Of a stretch of 64,000 nucleotides of DNA, positions 10,990 through 22,718 are shown piece after piece. The translations under genes were made by a program, and so were the position numbers. The stretch covers positions 139,650,734 through 139,714,733 of the forward strand of contig CM057462.1 in NCBI GenBank assembly GCA_030035585.1, given 5' to 3'. How positions within the stretch are numbered: position 1 is the stretch's first letter; each line of letters begins with the position of its first letter. Origin of the DNA: Dugong dugon (lineage: Eukaryota; Chordata; Mammalia; Sirenia; Dugongidae). Below the pieces are notes generated by a model that saw nothing but the letters and a program-made list of their open reading frames with translations, did not search any database and was not told the DNA's origin.

Positions 10990-12425
10990 GATCTAATAGA
11001 TACACAAACAGTGGATCACAGAGCACACAGGGGAAGTTCTGTTTCTGATCAAGTTGGAGTTGCAGGGGACAGATTTACCCTTTCTGAAATATTTAAAAAT
11101 TGGACAATATATTGGAAACAATGGTTTTAAAGACATTGAACGCCAGGCAACAAAGGACGATAATCCAGAGAAACAGAAAGCAAACAAGGTGAGGCCTAAA
11201 ATTGCCCCAGCTCATTACCTTGAGGGACTTTCCAGAGTGCAGATCAGGGGAACCCAGGAGGAGCCCAGTGGACTCCCTGAGATGAGTAGGGAAAACTGAG
11301 CATAAAGGAAAACCAGAGCTTGCAGTGCCGAGTGCCAGAAAGAAGAGAGCAATCCAGAGATTTACAGAGGAAATATTGATTCAGCAGATATTGATCAGCA
11401 CATGCATGTGAGGAAATTACAAGACACCAGAGAAGATACTCAGCATCATTAGTCATTGGGAAATGCAAATTAAAACCACAATGAGATACAACTACACATC
11501 TCATAGAATGACAAATTATGAAGACTGAGCATACCAAGTGTTGACGAGGATTGGAGGAACTAGAACTCTCATACACTGCTGGTGGAAATGTGAAACGCTA
11601 CCACCACTTTGGCAAATAGTTTGGCAATTTCTTATGAAGATAAACACACACATATCATATTATCTAGCCATGTCACTTCCAGGTGTTTACCCGAGAGGAA
11701 CGAAAGCATATGTCCATACAAAGTTGTAAATGTTCATAGCAGCTTTATTTGTAATAGCCAATAAAGGCAAATACCCCAATACCCTTTAAGACCTGAATGG
11801 ACAAACAAATTGTGGTAGGTGAATACAATAGCATATTACTATTGTATAATAGGAACCCTGGTGGTGCAGTGGTTAAGCATTCAGCTGCTAACCAAAAGGT
11901 GCACCAGGCACTCTTTGGAAACCCTATGGGACAATTCTTCTATTCTGTCCTATAAGGTCGCTGAGTTGGAATCAACTCCACAGCAACGAGTTTGGGGTTT
12001 TTTTGTTGTTTATTGTATAATAGTGATAAAAAGGAATGAACTATTGCTACACACAACAACATGAACGAATGTCAAAATAATAATGCTGAATGAAAAAAAA
12101 AACAAAATAAAGGAATGTATGTCTCATGATTCCATTTATATAAAATTCTAGAAAACACAAACTAATCTATAGTTGCAGGAACAGATTAGTGGTTGCCTTT
12201 GTGGGGTGTGGGGTAGGAAGGGGATCATGTAGGGATAACACAGAGACATTGGTAAGGGTCTCCAGAAAATCTTGAAAGGTGATACATATGTTCCATATCG
12301 AGATCATGGTAATGGTTTCAAAGGTGAATACTTTGTCAAAACTTATACAAGTTATAAAATTGTACACTTAAAAACATGCAGGTTTTGTATGTCATTATAT
12401 CCCAATAAAGTGGTTTAAAAAATTC
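10990..12425 (+). mobile_element. LINE-1 remnant (5' piece plus ORF2 end and 3'UTR), split by a SINE
   Basis: 11440-11850 reads as the L1 ORF2 C-terminal region (AATGCAAATTAAAACCACAATGAGATACAAC; CACTGCTGGTGGAAATGTGAAA; TCATAGCAGCTTTATTTGTAATAGCC). It resumes after the SINE (12024-12425) with TTCCATTTATATAAAATTCTAG and the 3'UTR AATTGTACACTTAAAAACATG, ending CCCAATAAAGTGGTTTAAAA. 10990-11395 resembles an L1 5'-region (GCCCAGTGGACTCCCTGAG), so a large internal deletion is likely. Frames are broken throughout. Confidence 0.75.
11853..12011 (+). mobile_element. AfroSINE inserted in the L1 remnant, 12-bp target duplication
   Basis: GAACCCTGGTGGTGCAGTGG through GGTCGCTGAGTTGGAATCAA, flanked by ATTGTATAATAG at 11841-11852 and 12012-12023. 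Part of the B-box region is deleted (AAAGGTGCACCAGG). The insertion postdates the L1. Confidence 0.96.
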
Positions 12426-12889
12426 ATACCCAAAGAAAAGAAAGGAGTATACAGAAAGAAGTGATTGATGCTGATTTTAAAGAATATGGATGCGCTTCCT
12501 GTTGATAGTGTTGGGGCAGAGGCATGGTAAGAATCTGAATGCTACTAAAAATGGATTCGTGTGCCAGAAATTTTATGTTGTGGGAGTGATATTTCTTTAA
12601 GAAAATGCCCAAGGCTAGTGTATACCAGTACTATCATCCACTTTCAATTTGGGGCCATGGTGAGCAACATACTTAAACTCTGCAGACTACTGAGAAATGT
12701 TACAAAAGTTAGAAAAGCGATGCAAGAGTGTCTACTTAGTCTTTTATTTAATCGATTTGCAAGAATCTAACTTGATTCGACATTTATCAAATGTCTTTCA
12801 TGTGCAAAGTGCTGAATTTAGTCCCCCTGTAAATGTGAAGATGACCATCACACAAATGATACTTACGTGTCTCTCTTTTTTTTTTTGAA

Positions 12890-13065
12890 ACTGCTTAATG
12901 TATATTAAGTTACTTAATTCTCACAATGACCTTTGAGATAAATGCTATTATCATTTCCATTTTTCAGATGAGGAAACAAAGGGACAGAGAAGTTAGGTAA
13001 CTTGTCCATGTTTGCGAAGCTAGTAAGTGCAGGCAATCTGCCTTAGGCTGTCCGCATTCCCATTG
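12890..13065 (-). mobile_element. MIR SINE, antisense
   Basis: TTAATTCTCACAATGACCTT, TTTTTCAGATGAGGAAACAA, AGAAGTTAGGTAACTTGTCC and AAGCTAGTAAGTGCAGG follow the reverse complement of MIR. Confidence 0.75.
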
Positions 13066-13317
13066 ACTGTTTATCATTGCTGAGGTTTTTGTTTTCTGGT
13101 TCATACGGGTTAGCCAATTTGATATTACTATTATTTTGAGCATTCAGCTGTCTTTCTAAATAAGAAAAAAAAAAGATAGGATATAAGGATGTGATTCCTC
13201 CTTGAAATAAATGTGTGTGTTGCAGGGAGGGAATTTTGAGAATGTAACTGAGGTAGGAAGAAGTGTGAATTTTCTGAAATCTTCAGAATCAAAGGGATGT
13301 TCGGCACAACAGGAGTA

Positions 13318-13520
13318 GTTTGGTGGTGCAATGGTTAAGTGCTTGACTGCTAACCAAAAGACTGATTATTAGAACCCACCCAGTGGCTACACAGGCAAAG
13401 GACCTCGTGATCTGCTTCCATAAAGATTACAGCCAAAAAAACCCTATGAGGCAGTTCTACCCTGCCACGTGGGATCGCTGTGAGTCGAAAATTGACTCGA
13501 TGGCATCTAAGATCAACAAA
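13318..13520 (+). mobile_element. AfroSINE copy with extended middle block
   Basis: Head TTTGGTGGTGCAATGGTTAA. The extended block (GGACCTCGTGATCTGCTTCC..AAAGATTACAGCC) sits between the B-box region and AACCCTATGAGGCAG. The tail is GAAAATTGACTCGATGGCA with an AACAA end. Confidence 0.85.
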
Positions 13521-13829
13521 TCAGCAGGTTAGTAGTGTTAGGACTTCACTTGGTGCCATGCCTTTAAGAAAGTAAGTAAATAAATAAATTAGTAACACAA
13601 ATTTTCTTTTTGGAATCGGTTGACACAGTCACTTAACCTATATATTTAGAATGTAATTTGAAAGATACTTACTAGATTCTATAGAGGTCACAGAAATTAA
13701 TAAGTGGCAATCTTTTACTCAATTAATTACATGTTCTTAGTCATTAAGTCTTAGATATTAATTCAACAAATATTATATTGAATATATTTTTAAAAATATT
13801 TAAAAACCAAGATTGCATCAAATGTGTCA

Positions 13830-14400
13830 ATAACATTCACTATCAGATTCTTTACTCTTACGTTTCTCTGCTTGGAACACTAACTCTCTTGCTTCCTTCC
13901 CATTCTTGCTCAAATGTCGTTTTAACAGAGAGGCTGTGCTTTACTTCTGCATACAGAATTACATACCAGCTGAATCCTTTACCTTTTATCTCTTCACCCT
14001 GCTGGATTTTTCACCATAATATCCTCATGTCACCAGTTATGTATTATATGCTTATTTGCTGTTATTCGTTGGTTTATATTCACAATCTCTATCTAGTGGT
14101 GTCCTGGTGGCATAGTGGTTAAGAGCTTGACTGCTAGCCAGAAGGTTGGCCGTTCAAATTCACCGGTTGCTCCTTGGAAACCCTATGGGGCAGTTCTACC
14201 CTGTCCTATATGGTCACCATGAGTTGGAACGGCTCAACGGCAATGTTTTTTTTTTTTTTTTTAAATCTTTGTCTAGTAGAATGTCCTCTCTAAGGACAAG
14301 GGCTTTGTCTAGTTTGTTCATTGCTATTTCCTACTCCCTGGAACAGTGCCAAGCTTGGAAAAGGAACTCAATAAATATTTATTGATTGCACAAATAAATG
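13830..14400 (+). mobile_element. LINE-2 3' end, split by a SINE
   Basis: CTGCTTGGAACACTAACTC, TTCTTGCTCAAATGTCG and, after the SINE, GAATGTCCTCTCTAAGGACAAGGGC, GGAACAGTGCCAAGC and CTCAATAAATATTTATTGA form the L2 3' consensus order. Confidence 0.75.
14100..14271 (+). mobile_element. AfroSINE copy inserted in L2
   Basis: TGTCCTGGTGGCATAGTGG to GGAACGGCTCAACGGCAATG plus an 18-base T tract. It is flanked by TCTAGTGG (14092-14099) and TCTAGTAG (14272-14279). Confidence 0.93.
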
Positions 14401-14505
14401 AATTCCACTTACTGCAGATTGTGGCAGGTTATGTAAACTGTCTATGCCGTTTCTTTATTTGTCCAGCAAAAAGAAAGAAAATCTAACTCGCGGGGTTGAT
14501 TTCAG

Positions 14506-14707
14506 GTTGTTGTTGTGTGCTCTCAAGTCAATTCTAACTCATAACAATCCCAAAGAACAGAGCAGACCTGCCCCTTAGGATTTCCTAAGATGTAATCTTT
14601 ATGGGGAGCAGATCACCAGGTCTCTTCACCTGTGGAGCCGCTGGTGGGTTCGAACTACCAACCTTCCGGTTAGCAGCCAAGCACTACCATTGCGCTACTA
14701 GGGCTCT
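14506..14707 (-). mobile_element. AfroSINE copy, minus strand, with target duplication
   Basis: GTTGTTGTGTGCTCTCAAGTCAATTC through CGCTACTAGGGCTC. Flanks are TTGATTTCAG (14496-14505) and TTGATTTAAG (14708-14717). It has the longer body (GATGTAATCTTTATGGGGAGC). Confidence 0.93.
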
Positions 14708-15828
14708 TTGATTTAAGATTAAATGATGGCATGTTTTATGTGGATACTTTAGCATATAGTAAGCCTTAATAAATGATCGATATTACTATGGCAGACTAGC
14801 TAGGTACTACTTGAATGAACACAGTTTCTTAGCACCTCAATTTTCCTGTTTTAATTTGCTTATGAGTCAATCTCACCTGATAAAAATTAGCAACCACTAC
14901 TACACATATACATTTTGAAAGATCAAATGAGATAACCAGTAAATAAATTTTGAATTAGTAATTGTGAATACTCTGTGAGGATTTACAACTTATTTCTCAC
15001 TTGCCTATTTATTTGTTCAGTGGGATACAAAAGGAAAACCAAAGGTATTAACCTACTTTTTTAAAGCAAAATAAATTATTTTAAATGAAACACACTGGTC
15101 TCCTTTTTCCTATCTCCACATCCAGGTGTATGCAGCTTAGATATAATAAACTAGTGACTGACTTAATGAATCATTCATGATTAGCCTGAAATAGTCATCA
15201 GAATGATCAGAAATTGGCAGGGGTTCTTTCGTAAAAGGAAATGATCTACTGTCTGTAAGTGCCTCAGAATTATGAAGGTTTTTAGCTTTTTTCTTTCTTC
15301 CCCCCAACACATATGTCATTCTCTGCAGCCATTTATCTTGAATAAACCAAAAGAAGGAAAGGTCAGACAGATTCAAGACTTCAAAGGTGTCATTTCTTTA
15401 GCAAACATGCTCTATTCTTGATAGATTTTGAAATATTCTGCATCTATAAAGGTTTCACTCAGAATTGTAAATTACAAGCTCTTCCAATCTTTAAAATAAG
15501 GGCATATTTTAAGCATGAGTCAGCAAAACCATTCAAAGTCAGCTTCCAAGTGGTAAAAGGATTGTCTTGGCTGAAACATCTAAATGTGGTGGGGACAATA
15601 GTTTTCCATTTTTCTATCCTTCTAGGAAAGCAGATTGTAAATTGAGAGGTATTGACTGACATCCTTGTTTCTTTTAAATAAAACTAAAATATGTACATAT
15701 TAAAGTTCTTCAATGGATCTGAAAAGTCTCTAAATACTCAGCTTAGCTAGTAAATATATATCTATTAAAAAACATAACAAAACCCATTCTCCCAGACACT
15801 CTAAATTAGATGACATTGTTTAAAAAAG

Positions 15829-16030
15829 GGAGTCTCCTGGTGGTGCAAATATGCTAGGCTGCTAACTGAAAGGTCGGAGTTTCTAGTCCACTCAGTGGAG
15901 CCTAAGAAGAAACATCTGGCAATTTACTTCCAAAAAATCAGCCACTGAGAATCCTACTGAGCACAGTTCCTCTCTGACACACATGGAGTCACCATTAGTT
16001 GGGTTGACTGGACAGCAAATGGTTTAAACT
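15829..16030 (+). mobile_element. AfroSINE copy, diverged, long-body form
   Basis: GAGTCTCCTGGTGGTGCAAATATGC, GGCTGCTAACTGAAAGGTC and AATTTACTTCCAAAAAATCAGCC, ending in ACTGGACAGCAAATGGTTT. It is clearly older than most other copies. Confidence 0.75.
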
Positions 16031-16204
16031 GGCTTTGCTCTCTACCAACATGATTAACTGGTCTAGGAAACACCTACCCAGCTTTCAAGACTCAGCTCAA
16101 GAATGACTGCTTCTCCAAAGAAGACAGGTAGAAGTGATTCTTTCCTCTCTTCTTCACTGGAAGGATTTGTTTGCATATTGATCTTCCTGGCTAATTAATA
16201 AAAA

Positions 16205-16515
16205 CTCACTTACCTTCAAATCCATTCCAACTCATAGTGACCCTATAAGACAGAGTAGGACTGCTCCATAGCGTTTCAAAGGCTATAATCTTTAAAGAGC
16301 CCTGGTGGCATAGTGGGTTAAGCATGTGGCTGCTGACCAAAAGGTTGCTAGTTCATAACTAACCAGCTGCTCTAATGATGGGCTTTGTTTTTGATTTGAA
16401 TTTTGAAAGAAGCAGGTTACCACATCTTTCTCCTGCAGAGCAGTTGGTGGGTTCAAACCTCTGACCCTCTGGTTAGCAGCTGAGCTCTTAACCACTGTGC
16501 CACCAGAGTTCCTGG
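16205..16515 (-). mobile_element. AfroSINE, minus strand, interrupted by a plus-strand SINE fragment
   Basis: The 3' half (CAAATCCATTCCAACTCATAGTG through GGCTATAATCTTT, 16215-16293) and 5' half (GAAGCAGGTTACCACATC through ACTGTGCCACCAGAGTTCC, about 16410-16513) form one minus-strand copy. It is split at about 16294. Confidence 0.85.
16295..16390 (+). mobile_element. 3'-truncated AfroSINE head nested in the minus copy
   Basis: AGAGCCCTGGTGGCATAGTGG through CCAGCTGCTCTAATGATGGG contains the tRNA-like head and B-box region only. The usual shared tail is missing, so it is odd for a simple retroposition product. Confidence 0.8.
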
Positions 16516-16613
16516 CTAATTAACAGTATCCTTAAATTACTTCATCATTTTTGTTTTAATCACCTAATACTTAACGCAGTTCAATAATTTATTTTAAAGT
16601 AAGACATACATTT

Positions 16614-17152
16614 GTGTGTGTGTGTGTGTGTTTTAGTTACCTTAATGCTGTGCTGCAAATGATCTCTTTAAAGTGTTGAAGAGCAAAGATGTCACTCTGA
16701 GGACTAAGATGTGCCTGACCCAAGCCATGGTATTTTCAATCACCTCATATGCATGTGAACGTTGGACAAAGAATAAGGAAGACTGAAGAAGAATTGATGC
16801 GTTTGAATTATGGTGTGGGTGAAGAGTATTGAATATACCGTGGACTGCCAGAAGAATGAACAAGTCTGCGCTGGAAGAAGTATAGAAGCAAGGATGGAGA
16901 AACTTCATCCCATGTACTTCAGACATGTTATCAGGAGGGACCAGTCCCTGGAGAAGGGCATCATGCTTGATAAAGCTGAGCATTAAGGAAAAAGAGGAAA
17001 ACCCTCAACGAGATGGATTGACAAAGTGGTTGCAAAAATTGGCTGAATGATAACAACAATTTTGAGGATGGCACAAGACCAAGAAGTGTTTTGTTTTGGT
17101 GTACATAGGGTTGCTATGAGTTGGAACTGACTCAAAGGCACATAACAACAAC
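16614..17152 (+). mobile_element. RTE-type LINE 3' fragment flanked by long direct repeats
   Basis: The sequence decodes (with stops) as the C-terminal end of an RTE/BovB-like reverse-transcriptase ORF: GAAGAATTGATGCGTTTGAATTATGG, GAATATACCGTGGACTGCCA, GTTATCAGGAGGGACCAGTCC, CTCAACGAGATGGATTGACA. It ends in GGGTTGCTATGAGTTGGAACTGACTC..(ACAAC)n, the same tail as the AfroSINE. A (TG)n tract (16612-16631) lies at its 5' edge. Imperfect flanking repeats of about 47 bp (16567-16613; 17153-17213) bound it. Confidence 0.88.
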
Positions 17153-17375
17153 AATGCTTAATGCAGTTCAATATTAGAGTTCAATAACTTATTTTAAAGT
17201 AATGTATACATTTTTGGGAGTAGATGTTAAGTATAATCACTATTACCTTTAATGCCACTCAGTAAACAGTTAGTGAGAATCTCTATGGAATGACATAAGA
17301 AAGAGTGTAGAAGAACTGTGGAACTATAAAAATATCCAAGACAAAGCCCTTTTTCTTAAGAAATTTTCAGTCTAC

Positions 17376-17525
17376 CCTGGTAATAGGGAACTCAAGGTTG
17401 AGAAAGGACAGTGTTGACATGTCATGGGGTTGTTAACCATTATCATAAAATAATACGTGTACTTAACTGTTTCATGAGAAACTATTTGTTCCGTAAACCT
17501 TCCTCTAAAGTATGATTTAATAAAG
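17376..17525 (+). mobile_element. Severely 5'-truncated LINE tail with 18-bp target duplication
   Basis: 150 bp carrying only the tail module GTGTTGACATGTCATGGGGT, GTTTCATGAGAAACTATTTG and TAAACCTTCCTCTAAAGTATGATTTAATAAAG. An 18-bp perfect duplication (17358-17375 and 17526-17543) shows it is an independent insertion. Confidence 0.93.
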
Positions 17526-17798
17526 AAGAAATTTTCAGTCTACTAAAATAATGAAAACACTGAGTTGAGTAAAATAGATACTGAAGGGGATGATCCATCC
17601 ACTTACGAGTTAAAATTCGTCTCATTTTTTATTTATTCATTCATTCATTCACACACATTTTATGTTAGGCTCTTTGGACTACTGGTAACAAGATCTTCCA
17701 GGTTATTTTTAGAAAAATACTGCAACTAAAAATTATAAGAACTCTGAAGATCCCAGGAGACTAGCTACCCTCATAATCTCTTTCACTGTCTGGACCTA

Positions 17799-18155
17799 TA
17801 CTGTCCAATTCAAAAGATACCAGCCAGCTGTGACTGTTGAGCACTTGAAATGCATTTAGTCTAAATTGAGATGTGCTTTAAGTGTAAAATACACACTGGA
17901 TTTCAAAGATTTTGCATGAAAAAAAGAATGTAAAATTTCTCTATTTTTAAAAATTACATCTTGAACTGAAAGCATTGTAGACACATTGGGTTAAATAAAA
18001 TATATTATTGATAAAATTAATCTCATCTGTTTCTTTTAATTTTTAAATGTGGCTACTAGAAAATTTTAAATTACATTAAAGTTACATTTACATTACATTA
18101 AATTACGTTAAAATGTGGCTCACATTATGTATTGATTGGATGGTACTGCTCTAGA
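17799..18155 (+). mobile_element. hAT-like nonautonomous DNA transposon
   Basis: Terminal ACTGTCCAATT and inverted GATTGGATGGTACTGC at the far end frame text such as GAGCACTTGAAATGCATTTAG, AAATTGAGATGTGCTTTAAGTG, GGGTTAAATAAAATATATTATTG and TGTGGCTACTAGAAAATTT. I recognise this as an old, abundant mammalian DNA element but do not name it. Confidence 0.7.
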
Positions 18156-18165
18156 GTAGAGGTTG

Positions 18166-18385
18166 GCAAACTAGGGACTCTGGGCCCAATTCAGCCCACC
18201 ATCTGTTTTTGTAAATAAAGTTTTATTGGAACACAGACGTGTTCATTTTTTTACATATTATTCATACTTGCTTTCTTGTTACAGTAGCAGAGTTGATTAG
18301 TTGAGACAAAGACTTTATAGTCTGCAAAGCCTTAAATATTTAGTATCTGATCCTTTACAGAAAACGTTTCTAGATCTCTGTTCTA
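18166..18385 (+). mobile_element. Second old DNA-transposon-derived repeat
   Basis: AGAGGTTGGCAAACTAGGG, AATAAAGTTTTATTGGAACACAG, AGTCTGCAAAGCCTTAAATATTTA and CCTTTACAGAAAACGTTT match a well-known hAT-type family by phrase. It lies directly beside the preceding element. Confidence 0.65.
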
Positions 18386-18785
18386 CATAGTTGTTCTTTC
18401 ATATCTCTGCTTTTCCTTGCATGTCTGTTCTGCTTCTTCTGGCTACTGAATTAGCAAACACCTCTCTAAGCTCTAATCTAAATTCCAGAGGAAACCAGAT
18501 GATTGGTTTATCCAATTACCATTGATCTTATTTGGTCAAAGCATTTTTGCTCAGTGCATTTCATTCCAATTTACATATCAAAAACCCAATTCAGTCCAAT
18601 AAGTGGCTAACCCTATGTGGGAAAAAAAAGAAAAAAATCAGCCCAATATTTTACCCTTCACAGTCTTCTGCAAGTAGGCAGAATGAGATGCTGGGCCCAA
18701 TAGGTACCATGTGTTAAATACATTTAGCCCCATGTTTGTCCCTGGGTAAAAAAGATAAATAAGAGAGTGACAAATATAGATACAT

Positions 18786-18952
18786 GTTGTTGTTAGGTGT
18801 CATCGAGTCAGTTCCGACTCATAGCAACCGTATGTACAACAGAATGAAACACTGCCCGGTCCTTCACCATCCTCACAATCCTTGTTATGCTTGAGTCCAT
18901 TGTTGCAGCCACTGGGTGAATCCATCTTGTTGAGGGTCTTCCTATTTTTCGC
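18786..18952 (-). mobile_element. RTE-type LINE 3' fragment, minus strand
   Basis: TGTTGTTGTTAGGTGTCATCGAGTC is the RTE tail complement, followed by GTCCTTCACCATCCTCACAATC, GCTTGAGTCCATTGTTGCAGCC and TTGTTGAGGGTCTTCC. Flanks TAGATACAT (18777-18785) and TAGATGCAT (18953-18961) look like a 9-bp target duplication. Confidence 0.9.
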
Positions 18953-18961
18953 TAGATGCAT

Positions 18962-20410
18962 ATAACAATTAATTCAGATTCTTCTTGGGGGAAGAGTGTC
19001 TCTAGGAGGAGATTTTGTGGAGAAAGGAAGTTGTGGTTAAAAATAAGAAAGAAGAAGGAATTGTTCAGCTTTCTGGCTTCCTATGTTGATCTTCATGAAT
19101 TACAGTGTTGATATTTTATTTAAAATAGGGTTTATTCCTTGAATACATTGCATCTGAATATAAGCATTAAAATATATATTTAAATGTAAATTTAAAATGA
19201 CCTTTGGCTTATCCATCTAAAATAATTTTAATAATACCACTATTTCTTTGATAATTAACCAAGTTGCCTGCTTATTTGAATAAAATTGTAGGCCTCCCCC
19301 CCAAAAAAGTCTTTTCTATCTTATGCTATAGCATTAAATAAATTAACTTGTCAACTTTCATGTTAATAATTTTTACTTCAAATTTATATGCTAGAATCTG
19401 TAATTTCTTCTACCTACAATGTTTTTAAAAGATTATGAGCAAATGTATAAACTTTGATAATATAGATGGGTACATATGACCATTGTGAAATCAAAGAACA
19501 TATACCATAAAATGTTTTAATTTCAGCTTAAAACATCTCTTGATAATATTATAGCTCTTCTAAAATGAGTTCTTGCTTTGAGTGTCAATAATGACTTTTG
19601 CCTAAAAGCAACAACTCTAAACATTTCAAACTATGCACTACCTTAACATGAAGATAAACTTAATTAAGAGCTAAACAACAGAGTTTCTGAAGTTTTGATG
19701 GTAGATAATAATTGACTCCTTTTCCATGAGGAAGCTCACCCTCTTTTATTCTACCCTAAAGGAAGAGGAGCGGTGATCTGGTTAGTCCAAACATAAAACA
19801 TTTTATTGATTACTGTGTTAATGAGTGGCATTTTCAGATGATCTCACTTCTCTAAGTATGACAATTTTCAAGTTTTTTGGGAGTTGCCCTCTTCCCTTCC
19901 TGCTGTGGGTCATGATACATTGTACTGTGGGGTCTGTAACTTTTCTCTTTTCTGCATACCAAATTCAGCTTGATTGCTGAGGGTAGAGAAGAAAGGAAGG
20001 CTGAGCTGGCCATAAAGCCTACTTCACTGGGTCTATTTCAGCAGACCATGTACTTTATAAACTAAATTAGTCACATGGTTCATTTTGCATGCTAAAATTT
20101 GACAATGAAATTTATGGCTGAAAACATGATAAAAATGCTAAATTGTTTTGAAGTTGTGGTGCTTATATCTCCATTGGGGGATCCAAAGGGGAAAAGAAGT
20201 GGTTGGATCAAGGCAGATTTAATCATCCCTAGGTTTGCTGAATATCATCATGATGCCACCTCAGCTGTTCTGGAATGTGAAAAGAGATATTCACTGAGTT
20301 TACAGATAATAATCTGTCTTATACGAAACACCATTACTCTGGGCTATTCTTGCTCAAGTTTTGACGCTCTCTCTCTCTCATTCCCTGTACAAGTAAGATT
20401 CTAATGAACT
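18962..20410. other. Unannotated AT-rich intronic sequence
   Basis: No repeat family or gene was recognised. The open frame at 20099-20404 (101 codons) has no recognisable domain and no supporting splice context. Confidence 0.4.
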
Positions 20411-21004
20411 GTCACACCTACTTAAGGTCTGTTTTCCATTTAACCTGCCTCTGCTGCTTTACTGAAACACTTTAAAGTTTCTAACAAACTCATGATCACC
20501 TTATTTGATAACCTGATTTTGGCACTATTCGACTTCTACATAAAATTTTTACTACTCTTGTCCATTCCCTGCTTCTTAAAATTTTCTTCACTCTTGTTTC
20601 TAAGACAATTTTTCCTTCTGACTTTTTTCTTAGATCTCTGACCATTAGTATTCATTTCCCCTCCCTTACTAGAGTCTTCTCCTTACGTTTTGGAATTCCT
20701 TTCTTTTTTTTTTTCTCACTTTATAAATAAGACTATTTACACAATGCTTTCAACTACCTCAGATGTATTGATGTCTCTCAAATCTATGTATCCTCAGTCT
20801 TGGTCTCTCTATAGTCTTACGTCTGATTATTTCTAAATATACCTCAGGTACCAAATTTGAACTTTCATGATTTCACATTTCCATCACTCCCCAGAGCATA
20901 TTCTTAATCTTGTATTCTTTATTTCAGTTAAGGCTATCGCCATCCTTCATCAAACTACAAATCACAGTTATTAGGCTTATATATTTCTCAGTTTACAAAT
21001 TCCA

Positions 21005-21420
21005 AACCAAACCAAATCCATTGCCTTTGAGCCGATTCTGACTCATGGTGACTCTATGTATTATACACAGGGTTTTCTTGGCTGTAGTTTCATGGAAAGG
21101 AGCACCGGTGGCAAACCGGTTAAAGTGTTCATCTGTTAACCAAGAGGTTGGCAGCTCAAACATACCAATGGCTCCGCAGGATAAAAGACCCGACAATCTG
21201 CTCCCATAATGATTACAGCCTAGGAAAACCTATGGAACAGTTCTACTCTGTCATATAGGGTCATTATGAGTTGGAATCGACTCAATGGCACACAAGTACA
21301 ACAACAATTTTACTGAGGCAGATTGCCAAGCATTTCTTGAGCAGCACTGCTAGGTGGGTTTGAACCACCAACCTTTAGGTTAGTAGTTGATTGCAAACCG
21401 ACCAATCATCAAACTCTATC
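21005..21420 (-). mobile_element. AfroSINE, minus strand, split by a plus-strand AfroSINE
   Basis: The 3' half (AATCCATTGCCTTTGAGCCGATTCTGAC through GTAGTTTCATGG, 21015-21097) and 5' half (GAGGCAGATTGCCAAGC through AACCTTTAGGTTAGTAGTTGA, about 21315-21390) belong to one copy. Confidence 0.85.
21098..21309 (+). mobile_element. AfroSINE (long-body form) nested in the minus copy
   Basis: GGAGCACCGGTGGCAAACCGG, GTTGGCAGCTCAAACATACC, the block CCCGACAATCTGCTCCCATAATGATTACAGCC, and tail GGTCATTATGAGTTGGAATCGACTCAATGGCAC with an ACAACAAC end. Confidence 0.92.
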
Positions 21421-22169
21421 TATTTCATGGTTCTTTCTTACATTTACCATCTCTCAATCCAGCACCAGTGCAGTTTTAGGAAATATCTTTGCATGATTTC
21501 CTAGAATTTTCTCTCTTCATTATTACCAGTCTTTTCCCATTCCAATGTAAACTCTGCAGTGCTGGCATAGTAATCTTATTAAAAACAAAATCTGCTTAAA
21601 AACCTCTCTTAGCTCTTTGTTTAAAAGATGAAATTCAAATTCTCTAATATTCTACACAAAGGCCCTCCTAATCTGGTCCTGACATACAGAGTTAGTTCAG
21701 TCTTATCCCTGATCACTCACTCCAATCCTCAGAACGATTTGTCTTTGATTCTAGCCACACAACACTTTTCACCAAATCATCAAACATCAGCTGTTATAAA
21801 ACTCCAGGCTTTTTTTTTTTTTCTATGCTGCTCTCTCACCGGAAATGCCCTACCCTTACCTTCTCTTCTTAGGAAACATCTATTTATATTCCAATATACA
21901 ACCATTCTTTCTATTCCTTGGCTCTCCTGCCAGAGTTTTACCTTCTTTGACTAATGAATCCATTCAATATTAAATATAAATTTGGCTTTGGAAAGTTTGA
22001 AAGATTGCAGATGGTAGCTTATCTATTCTACCTCAACTATTAGTCCTTCAAACATTTGTTTTGGTCATTTATTTTATTTTATTTTTTAAAGCATGGTCTC
22101 TGTAATTGGACAGATTTCTCAAAATGTAATCCATCTACTCTACAGGAAATGAAGAGAAGAGGGAAGGTA

Positions 22170-22320
22170 TTTTGCATTTTTTTTGTCTTTGAGTTTCATA
22201 AATACTTTTCTATACATAATGCTATTCTGTATTATAGTTAATGTTTTATGTCTCTGTCTTCTTCACTGGATGGTGAACTCTTCCAGGACAGAGATTATCC
22301 ATATTGGGAACTCTTACTAA
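22170..22320 (+). mobile_element. LINE-2-like 3' fragment
   Basis: TATGTCTCTGTCTTCTTCACTGGATGGTGAACTCTTCCAGGACAGAGATTAT resembles the L2 3' consensus (GTGAGCTCC..GAGGGCAGGGA). It is weak. Confidence 0.4.
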
Positions 22321-22718
22321 GAAAGAAAAATGTAGCAACGGTTCAAACTGTAGGTAAGAGAACCTGATGGAGTCCCAGGAGAAAGTTGTCAGAGGAAGAT
22401 TCAGGAATGCTAAAGTCTGAACTTTTCTTTTAGCTCTGCAAAACCTTTCCTGCCATCATTCATCTCTCTCCAAACAATAGCCCATTCTAAAATTGGTTTT
22501 CAGTGTTCATTGATAAGCCAAATAAAGCCAGTTGTACAAATATCCTTCTAAAGACATTCTTTGGGACAGGAGATCATGAAGGCTACATTTTTGGAGGCCA
22601 GTCTCATATCTTTATACTTTAATCCTAATGAGTGGGGATTCTGTGATTGTCTAACAACTTGACCCACTTTTTTCATTTTTTTTTTTTTTTTGATCAGCAA
22701 AAGCCCTACATGTCTATT

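Larger units (their letters stand above)
20415..21960 (+). mobile_element. LINE-2 ORF2/3' fragment, interrupted by SINEs
   Basis: Phrases such as CAACTACCTCAGATGTATTGATGTCTCTCAAATCTATGTATCC and, after the SINE pair, AAAGGCCCTCCTAATCTGGTCCTGAC and CTCACTCCAATCCTCAGAACG follow the L2 order. Frames are decayed. Confidence 0.65.
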
